The notes under the pieces were generated by a model. It worked only from the letters and a program-made list of their open reading frames with translations. It was not told where the DNA came from and made no database searches. Shown here piece after piece: positions 1-8,371 of a DNA stretch of 64,000 nucleotides (position 1 is the first letter of the stretch; each line of letters begins with the position of its first letter). The stretch is from Bacteroidota bacterium (GTDB taxonomy: Bacteria; Bacteroidota; Bacteroidia; NS11-12g; UBA9320): positions 186,001 to 250,000 of the forward strand of contig JABWCE010000001.1 of NCBI GenBank assembly GCA_013359235.1, given 5' to 3'. The position numbers and the translations under genes are program-made.

Positions 1-1
1 T

Positions 2-1279
2 AAAAAATATAAACAAAGATATACTACCGCAAAAAATTTATTAATTGAAAATATTAATAGTATAATATCAAGTACTAATTCTATTCTTAGCTCATATAAA
101 ACAGCTTTAGCTACCCTTAATGCCAAAGTGAACAAATTGCCCGATTATGAGAGAAAAGGATTGGGAATGAAAAGAAAATCAAGTATTCAAGAAAAAATAT
201 ATTTGTTACTATTAGAAAAGAAATTCGAAAATGAAATTGCAATTTCAGGAACTATAAGCGATTATTCAATTTTGAATGAAGCTGAAATTTTAGGTCAAAC
301 AAAACCAAATTCAAAAAATATTTATCTTTTTTCAATTATCTTAGGTATTTTGGTTCCTGCACTCTATATTTATCTTAAAATATTTTTTGACAATAAAATA
401 AGAAGCCGTGAACAAATTGAAAAATACACAAAAATTCCATTCTTGGGTACTATACCACATCATCATTCTGATAATATAATGGTTTTTAAAGAAAACTCGA
501 AATCAATGATTGCTGAATCTTTCAGAAACCTTAGATCAAATATTATGTTTATGTTAAAAAATGAAAAACCTTCAAATGTAATTCTTGTAACATCAACCAT
601 TAGTGGCGAAGGTAAAACATTTTGCACTTTAAATTTGGCTCAGGTGCTTGCAATTTCAGGAGTAAAAGTTGTTGTATTAGGCTTAGATTTAAGAAAACCC
701 AGATTGCATTTGAGTTTTGATTTGAAAAATGATATCGGTATAAGCACTTTTCTAACTGGTAGAGCTGAGTTAGAAAATATTATTTTTAAAACTAATTATG
801 AAAATATTGATGTAATGCCATCTGGTCCTGTACCTCCCAATCCTTCAGAGCTTATCCTTACTGACAAAATGAAAGATTGTATTGAAAAATTAAAAAGTGA
901 ATATGATTATGTTTTATTAGATACAGCACCATTAGGCCTGGTATCTGACTCTATTGACCTGATGAAAATTACAGACCTGAACATCTATGTAATGCGTGAA
1001 AGTTATTCAAATATTGCTTCGATAGGGTTTGTAAATGAATTTTACGAAAAACAAAATATTAAAAATATTGGAATTGTATTAAATGATTCAACATTTGCCG
1101 GTATAAAATATGGCTATGGCTATGGTTATGGTTATGGTTATGGTTATGGTTATGGTTATGGTTATGGTTATGGTTATGGTTATGGTTATGGTTATGGTTA
1201 TGGTTATTATGATGACGATAGAAAAACTAATAAAAAGAAAAATTGGCTTAATAAAATAAACAGCATATTTAAGAATTAA
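2..1279 (+). CDS. Wzc-like BY-kinase (chain-length/export regulator), 5' partial
   Basis: This is the C-terminal part of a polysaccharide co-polymerase fused to a bacterial tyrosine kinase. The frame is open to the left edge, so the N-terminal periplasmic Wzz domain lies outside the window. A membrane segment is encoded near 320-390. Walker A (SGEGKT, near 602-619), Walker A' (DLRKPR, near 684-702) and Walker B (VLLDTAP, near 910-930) follow. The C-terminus is a tyrosine cluster of 16 Tyr-Gly pairs plus a Tyr pair, then an Asp- and Lys-rich end. In this family the tyrosine tail is autophosphorylated and controls polymer length in Wzx/Wzy systems. The stop overlaps the next start by one base (TAATG), which suggests translational coupling. 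Confidence 0.93.
   Translation, partial: KKYKQRYTTAKNLLIENINSIISSTNSILSSYKTALATLNAKVNKLPDYERKGLGMKRKSSIQEKIYLLLLEKKFENEIAISGTISDYSILNEAEILGQTKPNSKNIYLFSIILGILVPALYIYLKIFFDNKIRSREQIEKYTKIPFLGTIPHHHSDNIMVFKENSKSMIAESFRNLRSNIMFMLKNEKPSNVILVTSTISGEGKTFCTLNLAQVLAISGVKVVVLGLDLRKPRLHLSFDLKNDIGISTFLTGRAELENIIFKTNYENIDVMPSGPVPPNPSELILTDKMKDCIEKLKSEYDYVLLDTAPLGLVSDSIDLMKITDLNIYVMRESYSNIASIGFVNEFYEKQNIKNIGIVLNDSTFAGIKYGYGYGYGYGYGYGYGYGYGYGYGYGYGYGYGYYDDDRKTNKKKNWLNKINSIFKN
1109..1204 (+). repeat. Hexanucleotide tandem repeat, 16 units, encoding the Tyr-Gly tail
   Basis: Sixteen exact-length six-base units lie in tandem: two TATGGC, then fourteen TATGGT. They sit in frame in the kinase gene and encode Tyr-Gly each time. 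Because the unit is two codons, gain or loss of units changes the number of tyrosines without shifting the frame. Confidence 0.97.
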
Positions 1280-2529
1280 TGGAAAATAAAATAGGTATTA
1301 TAGGGCTTGGATATGTAGGTTTGCCTTTGGCAGTAGAATTTGGAAAAAAATTTAAAACAGTTGGGTTTGATATTAATTCAAACCGAATAATGGAATTGAA
1401 AAATGGTGTTGACAATACTTTGGAGGTTGATTCTGATAATCTAAAGTCTTCAAAATATTTAGAATTTACTAATGAATATAAAGATATTGAATTTTGCAAT
1501 TTTTATATAGTTACTGTACCTACCCCAGTTGACAATAATAACAGACCAGACTTAAAACCATTGTTAGGGGCTAGTGAAACTATTGGAAAAGTACTTAAAA
1601 AAGGAGATATTGTTGTTTACGAATCAACTGTTTACCCTGGCGTTACAGAAGATAAATGCGTTCCTGTACTTGAAAAAGTTTCAGGATTGAAATTTAATAT
1701 TGATTTCTTTTGTGGATATTCTCCCGAAAGAATAAACCCGGGAGATAAGGAACATACTGTTACAAAAATTTTAAAAATAACATCAGGTTCAACTCCACAA
1801 ACTGCAGAAAAAGTAGATAATTTGTATAAAACTATTATTACCGCAGGCACCCACAAAGCACCAAGTATAAAAGTTGCCGAAGCTGCAAAAGTTATTGAAA
1901 ATTCGCAACGCGACATAAATATTGCCTTTATAAATGAATTGGCAAAAATATTTCACACTTTAGGCATTGACACAAATGAAGTATTAGAAGCTGCAGGTAC
2001 AAAATGGAATTTTTTGAAGTTCAAACCAGGTTTAGTAGGTGGACATTGTATTGGAGTAGATCCTTTTTATCTAGCTCAAAAAGCTCAAGAGGCCGGGTAT
2101 AATCCCGAAATAATTTTAGCAGGTCGCAGATTAAATGACAGCATGGGTCAATTTATTGCCGAGCAAGTGGTAAAACTTATTTTAAAAAAAGGGATAAAAT
2201 TAAATAATGCTCGATGCTTGATTTTGGGTTTTACTTTTAAAGAAAATTGCCCAGATGTAAGAAATACCAAAGTTATTGACATTGTTAATGAGTTAAAGAC
2301 TTATTCAGTTGAACCTGTGGTTTACGATCCAAGGGCAAATGCACAAGAAGTAAAAATGGAATACGGAATTGAAATTAACAATACCTATCCCACAGGTGAT
2401 TTTGAAGCAATAATATTAGCAGTAGCACATAATGAATTTTTAAATTTACCAATTGAAAAATCTTCAAAAACTGTTGTTTACGATGTCAAAGCAATTTTGC
2501 CTCTAAATAAGGTAGATGCAAGGCTTTAA
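1279..2529 (+). CDS. UDP-HexNAc 6-dehydrogenase (WbpO/TviB type)
   Basis: Oxidises C6 of a UDP-N-acetylhexosamine to a uronic acid using NAD. The 416 residues match the UDP-glucose/GDP-mannose dehydrogenase superfamily. The Rossmann motif GLGYVG is at residues 8-13, and the catalytic-cysteine motif GHCIGVDP has Cys near residue 257. The segments GYSPERINPGD and EAAKVIENSQRD resemble TviB/WbpO/WbpA proteins, which act on UDP-GlcNAc or UDP-GalNAc, more than UDP-glucose dehydrogenase. The next gene is a matching UDP-HexNAc 4-epimerase, so the pair probably makes UDP-GlcNAcA and/or UDP-GalNAcA for the polymer. Exact substrate is not decidable from sequence alone. Confidence 0.9.
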   Translation: MENKIGIIGLGYVGLPLAVEFGKKFKTVGFDINSNRIMELKNGVDNTLEVDSDNLKSSKYLEFTNEYKDIEFCNFYIVTVPTPVDNNNRPDLKPLLGASETIGKVLKKGDIVVYESTVYPGVTEDKCVPVLEKVSGLKFNIDFFCGYSPERINPGDKEHTVTKILKITSGSTPQTAEKVDNLYKTIITAGTHKAPSIKVAEAAKVIENSQRDINIAFINELAKIFHTLGIDTNEVLEAAGTKWNFLKFKPGLVGGHCIGVDPFYLAQKAQEAGYNPEIILAGRRLNDSMGQFIAEQVVKLILKKGIKLNNARCLILGFTFKENCPDVRNTKVIDIVNELKTYSVEPVVYDPRANAQEVKMEYGIEINNTYPTGDFEAIILAVAHNEFLNLPIEKSSKTVVYDVKAILPLNKVDARL

Positions 2530-2566
2530 AAGACTTAACTTGTCTTCACATTCTCCACTCTAAAAA

Positions 2567-3526
2567 ATGAAAATACTAATCACCGGTGGAGCCGGCTTTA
2601 TAGGCTCAAATATTGCAGAATCATTATTAAACGATAAAAGAACAAGCTTAGTAAGAGTTTTGGATAATTTAGAAACAGGACATTTAAGTAATATCGAATC
2701 AATTATAAATCATCCTAAATTTGAATTTATAAATGGAGATATTAGAAAAATTGACGAATGTAATAAAGCATGTATAGATATTGATGTTATATGCCATCAG
2801 GCTGCTTTGGGATCAGTCCCACGAAGCATTGCAAATCCTTTGGCAACTCACCAAACAAATGTAAATGGTTTTATCAATATGTTAGAATCAGCACGCCAAA
2901 ACAACATTAAACGATTTGTTTATGCATCTTCTTCGAGCGTTTATGGAGATTTGCAAGAATCGCCCAAAGTAGAAAGCAGGGTAGGAAAAGTACTCTCACC
3001 TTATGCTTCAACTAAAATGACCAATGAACTCTATGCCGAATCTTATTCAAAATGTTATGAAATGACAATAATCGGGTTTAGATATTTTAATGTTTTTGGT
3101 CCCAAACAAGACCCCGAAGGTCCTTATGCAGCAGTTATTCCACTATTTATAAAAGCAGCATTGCAAGGTAAATCGCCCATAATAAATGGTGATGGAACCA
3201 TTACAAGAGATTTTACCCCTGTAGATAATGTTGTACAAATAAATACAAATGCAATTTTTAATGAACTTGAACCCAATAAACATTATGTATTTAATGTAGC
3301 CTGCGGACAAACAACAAGCCTAAATAAATTGTGGCAAATCATTAAAAACATAACAGGTTCAAAGGCAGATGCCATACATGGACCAAACAGAAAAGGAGAT
3401 ATTTTACATAGCTTAGCTGATGTGAACCTTGCAAAAAAACACTTAGATTATAAACCTGAGTTTTTGTTAGAACCATTTCTTTCAAAAACAGTGGAATGGT
3501 ATAAAACTATTTGTATTAAAAGTTAG
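2567..3526 (+). CDS. UDP-N-acetylglucosamine 4-epimerase (WbpP/TviC type)
   Basis: An extended short-chain dehydrogenase/reductase that interconverts the gluco and galacto forms of UDP-HexNAc or UDP-HexNAcA. GGAGFIG (residues 7-13) binds NAD. The run SSSSVYG and the catalytic YxxxK (Tyr146, Lys150) follow. QAALGSVPRSI is a characteristic segment of the WbpP/TviC group. At 319 residues it is a little shorter than those proteins, mainly at the N-terminus. It lies 37 bases after the dehydrogenase gene, as wbpO-wbpP and tviB-tviC do elsewhere. Confidence 0.87.
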   Translation: MKILITGGAGFIGSNIAESLLNDKRTSLVRVLDNLETGHLSNIESIINHPKFEFINGDIRKIDECNKACIDIDVICHQAALGSVPRSIANPLATHQTNVNGFINMLESARQNNIKRFVYASSSSVYGDLQESPKVESRVGKVLSPYASTKMTNELYAESYSKCYEMTIIGFRYFNVFGPKQDPEGPYAAVIPLFIKAALQGKSPIINGDGTITRDFTPVDNVVQINTNAIFNELEPNKHYVFNVACGQTTSLNKLWQIIKNITGSKADAIHGPNRKGDILHSLADVNLAKKHLDYKPEFLLEPFLSKTVEWYKTICIKS

Positions 3527-3570
3527 TTTAACTAATTTATGATTAATTTTCAATTTGATTTCATTATAAA

Positions 3571-4587
3571 ATGAAGATTCTTGTAACTGGCTCTGCTGGG
3601 TTTATTGGAATGCACTTATCTCTGCTGCTATCTGAGCAAGGCCATGAAGTAATTGGGTTGGATAATATAAATTCTTACTATGATACAACGCTTAAATACA
3701 ACCGTTTAAAAGAACAAGGCATATTAACGGAAAACATAATTTACAACAAACTCATTAGTGGAAATTCAAACATCAAATTTATTAAACTTGATCTTCAGGA
3801 TGCTGACAATTTACATACATTGTTTGTTAAACAAAACTTTGATGTAATAATTAATTTAGCTGCACAAGCTGGTGTTCGATATTCAATTACAAACCCTAAA
3901 GATTATATAGACTCAAATATTATTGGATTTTTTAATGTACTAGAAGCTTGTAGAAATTGTTCGGTAAAACATCTATTATTTGCTTCTTCCTCTTCTGTTT
4001 ATGGAAATTCAAATAACTTTCCTATTTCAGAAAATGAATTAACAGACAAGCCAATTTCTCTCTATGCCGCTACTAAAAAAAGCAATGAATTAATGGCATA
4101 TACCTATTATCATCTTTTTGGAATTAATACAATTGGGTTGAGGTTTTTTACAGTTTATGGACCTTGGGGGAGACCGGATATGGCTTTATTCAAATTTACT
4201 AAATCTATTTTGGAAGGGAAACCAATAAAACTTTTCAATAAAGGGAAGTTACGAAGAGATTTTACCTATATTGATGATATAATAAATGCAATAAATAAAA
4301 TATTAAATAAAACAATTATTGAAAATGAAGTAAAACCAAAATATGATATTATTAACATTGGAAATGGAAATCCAATTCATTTGCTAGATTTCGTTAATGC
4401 TATAGAAAAAGCTACAAAAAAATTAGCAATAATTGAATTAGATGAAATGCAAGATGGTGATGTGTTTGAAACTTATGCTTGTACAAAAAAATTAAAATTT
4501 AATTTTGACTATTTACCTAAAGTAAGTTTAGAAGAAGGTATAAATGAATTTGTTAAGTGGTATATAAATCATTTTTTATTAAAATAA
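3571..4587 (+). CDS. UDP-glucuronate 4-epimerase (CapI/LspL type)
   Basis: A second extended SDR epimerase, predicted to convert UDP-glucuronic acid to UDP-galacturonic acid. It has GSAGFIG at residues 7-13, LAAQAGVRYSI, SSSSVYG, and YxxxK at Tyr165/Lys169. The segment GLDNINSYYDTTLKYNRL is typical of the CapI/LspL/GAE family and is not found in GalE-type enzymes. Length (338) is normal for the family. No UDP-glucose 6-dehydrogenase for its substrate is seen in the window; the dehydrogenase at 1279 looks HexNAc-specific, so UDP-GlcA would have to come from elsewhere. Confidence 0.87.
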   Translation: MKILVTGSAGFIGMHLSLLLSEQGHEVIGLDNINSYYDTTLKYNRLKEQGILTENIIYNKLISGNSNIKFIKLDLQDADNLHTLFVKQNFDVIINLAAQAGVRYSITNPKDYIDSNIIGFFNVLEACRNCSVKHLLFASSSSVYGNSNNFPISENELTDKPISLYAATKKSNELMAYTYYHLFGINTIGLRFFTVYGPWGRPDMALFKFTKSILEGKPIKLFNKGKLRRDFTYIDDIINAINKILNKTIIENEVKPKYDIINIGNGNPIHLLDFVNAIEKATKKLAIIELDEMQDGDVFETYACTKKLKFNFDYLPKVSLEEGINEFVKWYINHFLLK

Positions 4588-4602
4588 ATTAGTGTAAAGA
4601 AT

Positions 4603-6042
4603 TTGAAAGTTTTTGAAGCAGCAAAAAATTCTCTAAAATTATCTGTTGTTGGCAGAATTATTAGATTCTTGGGCAATTATCTATTGTCATGGTTATTATT
4701 TCCTGAAGATTATGGAATTCTTGCAATTGCAGTTGCTTCAACAGAAATATTTGGTTTGATAAATCAGGTGGGATTACAAGCTTTTTATATTCAGGACACA
4801 AAAACAGAACCCAAGAAATTATATAGCACTGTTCTAATAATTGATATTATTCTATCATTTTCTATTTTTATAATTATTTCTGCTTTTACATTTGTAAGTT
4901 GGCATAATGGTTTGTCAAATAATATAGCTTTGATTATGGCTCTAATGGGCCTAAATTTAGGATTATCTGGATTATCCAACACACGATTTTCTGATTTTAA
5001 AAAACAATTAGATTTTAAAAATTATTCTAATTCATTAATTTCCTCGGATATACTTTCAACATTATTTAAACTAGTTTTTGCATACATTGGATGGGGTGCT
5101 TCAAGTTTTATTGGAGGTGAATTAATAGGAACTATTACAAAAGTATTAATTTGTTTACCCTTTTTTAAACAAAATTTTTCAATTAAAATGTTTGATAAAA
5201 CATTAATAAAAAAAATATCTTGGTTTGGTAAACACTCTATTATTACTGCACTTGCATCATACATAACAATTAATTTTGATAAATTATACTTATATCGGGT
5301 TACCAATATTGTATTTTTAGGATTTTATAACTTTGCTGTTAGTCAAACTAACTTATTTTTTTCTTTTATTATATCGCCTATTAATGATTTGCTGTTTTCA
5401 ACTTATCCAAAAGTGCTAAATGATTACAAAAAGCTAAATATTGTATTTTCAGTATTTCATTTTTTTGTTAGTATAATTGTTATCCCATTTTATGTTTTTA
5501 TAATCCTTAACTCAAAAGTATTTATAAATTCAATCTATTCAAACCAATGGATTAAATCTAGCCAAATTTTTATAATTTTTTCATTTCAAAGGTTATTTCA
5601 GGCGTTGTGTTTTCCTGCTATGCCTTTGTTAGTATCTAATGGAAGACCTGATATTTCATCTAAATTCAAAATTTTAAAAGCTGCTTTGGTTCTTATTCTA
5701 TCATTTTTAACTTATTTGAGTTCTAAAAATGTTATTTATTTGGTTGTTGCTTTTGCAATTGGAAATATAATTGGAGATTTATCTCAATTTTTCTATTCTA
5801 CAATAATGTATAAAATAAAATTAAAATTTGTAATTTATGACTATTTAAAAATAGTTATTTTGTCTGTATTATTAGCACTTTTTACGCCAATTATTTTTAA
5901 TTTAATTTCAATAAATTTTACAAAAATACGATTAATGAATATAGCAATTATTATTACTTATTCATTTCTATACATTGCTTTAATTTATATATTTTACTAT
6001 AAACATATAAAAAATTGTTTATCAAAAATTAAGAGTATTTAG
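4603..6042 (+). CDS. Wzx-type polysaccharide flippase
   Basis: An integral membrane protein of 479 residues with about 12 to 14 hydrophobic segments. It belongs to the MATE-like polysaccharide exporter superfamily by its N-terminal pattern (RIIRFLGNYLLSWLLFPEDYG, with Pro-Glu-Asp-Tyr-Gly after the first helix). It should flip undecaprenyl-linked repeat units across the inner membrane for Wzy to polymerise. The start is TTG at 4603; no ATG lies in frame upstream or close downstream, and the N-terminal family pattern begins at once. Low sequence conservation is normal for Wzx, so substrate cannot be inferred. Confidence 0.88.
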   Translation: MKVFEAAKNSLKLSVVGRIIRFLGNYLLSWLLFPEDYGILAIAVASTEIFGLINQVGLQAFYIQDTKTEPKKLYSTVLIIDIILSFSIFIIISAFTFVSWHNGLSNNIALIMALMGLNLGLSGLSNTRFSDFKKQLDFKNYSNSLISSDILSTLFKLVFAYIGWGASSFIGGELIGTITKVLICLPFFKQNFSIKMFDKTLIKKISWFGKHSIITALASYITINFDKLYLYRVTNIVFLGFYNFAVSQTNLFFSFIISPINDLLFSTYPKVLNDYKKLNIVFSVFHFFVSIIVIPFYVFIILNSKVFINSIYSNQWIKSSQIFIIFSFQRLFQALCFPAMPLLVSNGRPDISSKFKILKAALVLILSFLTYLSSKNVIYLVVAFAIGNIIGDLSQFFYSTIMYKIKLKFVIYDYLKIVILSVLLALFTPIIFNLISINFTKIRLMNIAIIITYSFLYIALIYIFYYKHIKNCLSKIKSI

Positions 6043-6120
6043 GAAACAATTCACTTTTAAAATAAAAATCTACAAAATATTTAAATTCCATATTCTAAAA
6101 TTTTGAATACATAATTCTAT

Positions 6121-7578
6121 ATGAAAAAAAAGAGTATATCTATCATATACCCAAGAGGAGAAACAATTAGTAATTTTTTAACATTACCATTTATAAAAAA
6201 TTTATCAGAAAATTTTGAGATTAACATTGTTGTTTATTCAAAAGAGCACTTAAATCTTTATAAAGATTCGCTGAAACTTATTAATTCTGTTTCTGTAATT
6301 CAACCACGTAAAAAATTAGTTTTAATTGATTTGTGCCATCATTTGCTTGATTTATCACATAATATCTGGATAAACACAAAGGCATCTAATGATAGATTAA
6401 TTATTAAAATGAACCAATCAATAATGATTTTTGATAAAATTAAATCTACATTATTATTGTTTTTTGCAAGAATTTTTGCTAATAAAAAAGGATTATTTTT
6501 TTTAGAAACATTTAACGAATTTGTGAATTACAAGTTAAATTATGAAGATTATATTGAAGACCATTTTCGGCAATATAACCCAACAATTGTATTTAACACA
6601 TCACATATTCATAATTTTAATTCACTAAACTGGATTTATTCAGCAAAGCGAAGAAAAATTAAAACAGCTACCTTTATATTTTCATGGGACAACATAACTT
6701 CACAAGGAAGAATTATACCCAAATACGATTACTTATTTACATGGAATAATGAAACGAAAAATTTAATATCAAAGTTTTATCCCCAAATGTCTTATGATAA
6801 AATTTTCGTAACAGGTACTCCTCAATTTGATACTTATTTTATTAATGATGATAAACCTTTAAATCGTGTAGAATTTTGTAATTTATATGGATTAAATAGC
6901 GAAAAGCCCATTTTCTATTATACAACTGGCATGGCTCATCACATGCCCGGAGAACCAATAATTGTAAAAAATATATTAGAATATTTAGAAAATTTTCCAT
7001 TTGAAAACAGGCCTCAATTATTGTTGAGAATATATCCTAAGGATTTTACAGACAGATTTAAACCACTTTTGGGTTTAAACAATTTATTCATTCAAGATAC
7101 CTTTTGGGAACAAAAAGCATTACTTCCAACTCCTAAGGCTAAATATATTTTGCGTGAATCTCTAAGAAATGTTGATTTAGGAATAAATATAGCTTCTACT
7201 ATTACTTTAGAGTTACTAATGTTTAATAAACCTGTAATTAATATAGCATATACACCTACCTATAACAGGGATATCCGCATAGAAGAAGAGTTATTTATAC
7301 AAGAAAGAAAGATATATACTGAAAAACAACTAAGGTATCTTGATTTTGTTGATAATAAAAAATGGTATTCATTTGAACATTACAAACAAGTGACTGAAAG
7401 TGGTTGCATAGAACTTTGTTATTCTTTCAAAGAACTTCAAAATAAACTTTTTGAATTTAAACAAATTAAGCCGGATAAAAATAAAGTTAAAAACCTTTTT
7501 GATATCAAATTTTCAAACACGTTAGATGGGAAAAGTTATAATAGAATCGCTAGTAAGCTTATTGAAATTGTAAATTAA
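6121..7578 (+). CDS. Putative GT-B-fold glycosyltransferase of surface polysaccharide locus
   Basis: I do not recognise a named family. The 485-residue protein has no membrane segment. Its middle holds FSWDNITSQGRI and later VTGTPQFDTYF, a pattern I associate with GT-B-fold enzymes such as CDP-glycerol or UDP-sugar transferases of capsule loci. A Gly/His-rich segment (TTGMAHHMPGEP) and a C-terminal LGINIASTITLELLMFNKP resemble the nucleotide-binding half of that fold. It is flanked by wzx and an FkbM methyltransferase, so a sugar or polyol-phosphate transferase is the natural guess. It is the one transferase here that is not plainly GT4. Confidence 0.55.
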   Translation: MKKKSISIIYPRGETISNFLTLPFIKNLSENFEINIVVYSKEHLNLYKDSLKLINSVSVIQPRKKLVLIDLCHHLLDLSHNIWINTKASNDRLIIKMNQSIMIFDKIKSTLLLFFARIFANKKGLFFLETFNEFVNYKLNYEDYIEDHFRQYNPTIVFNTSHIHNFNSLNWIYSAKRRKIKTATFIFSWDNITSQGRIIPKYDYLFTWNNETKNLISKFYPQMSYDKIFVTGTPQFDTYFINDDKPLNRVEFCNLYGLNSEKPIFYYTTGMAHHMPGEPIIVKNILEYLENFPFENRPQLLLRIYPKDFTDRFKPLLGLNNLFIQDTFWEQKALLPTPKAKYILRESLRNVDLGINIASTITLELLMFNKPVINIAYTPTYNRDIRIEEELFIQERKIYTEKQLRYLDFVDNKKWYSFEHYKQVTESGCIELCYSFKELQNKLFEFKQIKPDKNKVKNLFDIKFSNTLDGKSYNRIASKLIEIVN

Positions 7579-7591
7579 TTTAGTATTAAAT

Positions 7592-8365
7592 ATGTTAATA
7601 AATTTATTAAAATCGAATCAAGTTTTATATTTAAAAATTTTAGATTCATCATTATTTAACTTCATTTCAAAACTTAGAAATGGTACTATATATCAAATAA
7701 GAAATAAAGTTTTTAATTTTTATAAAGAAATTCTTAAAGATTACCCAAATGGCAAAGTGGTAGATATAGGTGCAAGCATTGGAAACCTATCCTATTTCTT
7801 TTTAAAAATGGGGTATAAAGTACTATCAATTGAAGGTAGTCCTAAAAGGTTCAATATTTTAACTAAAAGATTCAAATACTCTAAAAATTTTAATTCACTT
7901 AATTTAATAATTTCAGACAAAAAAGGTGATATTGATTTTTTTGAAAATTTAAATAATCCTGGACTCAGTTCTATTGATAAAAAGTGGAAAGACATTACTG
8001 AAACCAATTTTAATTATGTGAATAAAATAATAACCTTGACTTCTGATACTTTGGACAATATTCTCAAACCACTTAATAATGTAGTTTATTTGAAAATTGA
8101 TGTTGAAGGTGCAGAAGAACTTGTTTTGAAAACATTAAATATACCAGTACCTATTATAAGTATAGAGTCAAATTTACCATATTACTTTGTTGAAACCAAA
8201 AGATGTCTTGAAAAGTTTAATACATTGAGTGAAAATTATAAATACAATTATGCTATTAACTATAAACTGGTAGATAATAATTGGATGACCTATAATGAAA
8301 TAATAGAAAAGATTTCACACATAAATATTTCTATAGACATATTTGCAAGAATTCCTAAATCATAA
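7592..8365 (+). CDS. FkbM-family SAM-dependent methyltransferase
   Basis: Predicted O-methyltransferase for a sugar of the repeat unit. The SAM-binding motif VDIGASIGN starts near residue 57, followed by an acidic residue in LSIEGSP, and the FkbM hallmark LKIDVEGAEE lies near residues 168-176. The length of 257 residues is typical. The next gene also carries a methyltransferase domain, so two separate methylations are possible. Substrate is unknown. Confidence 0.85.
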   Translation: MLINLLKSNQVLYLKILDSSLFNFISKLRNGTIYQIRNKVFNFYKEILKDYPNGKVVDIGASIGNLSYFFLKMGYKVLSIEGSPKRFNILTKRFKYSKNFNSLNLIISDKKGDIDFFENLNNPGLSSIDKKWKDITETNFNYVNKIITLTSDTLDNILKPLNNVVYLKIDVEGAEELVLKTLNIPVPIISIESNLPYYFVETKRCLEKFNTLSENYKYNYAINYKLVDNNWMTYNEIIEKISHINISIDIFARIPKS

Positions 8366-8371
8366 AAAAAA

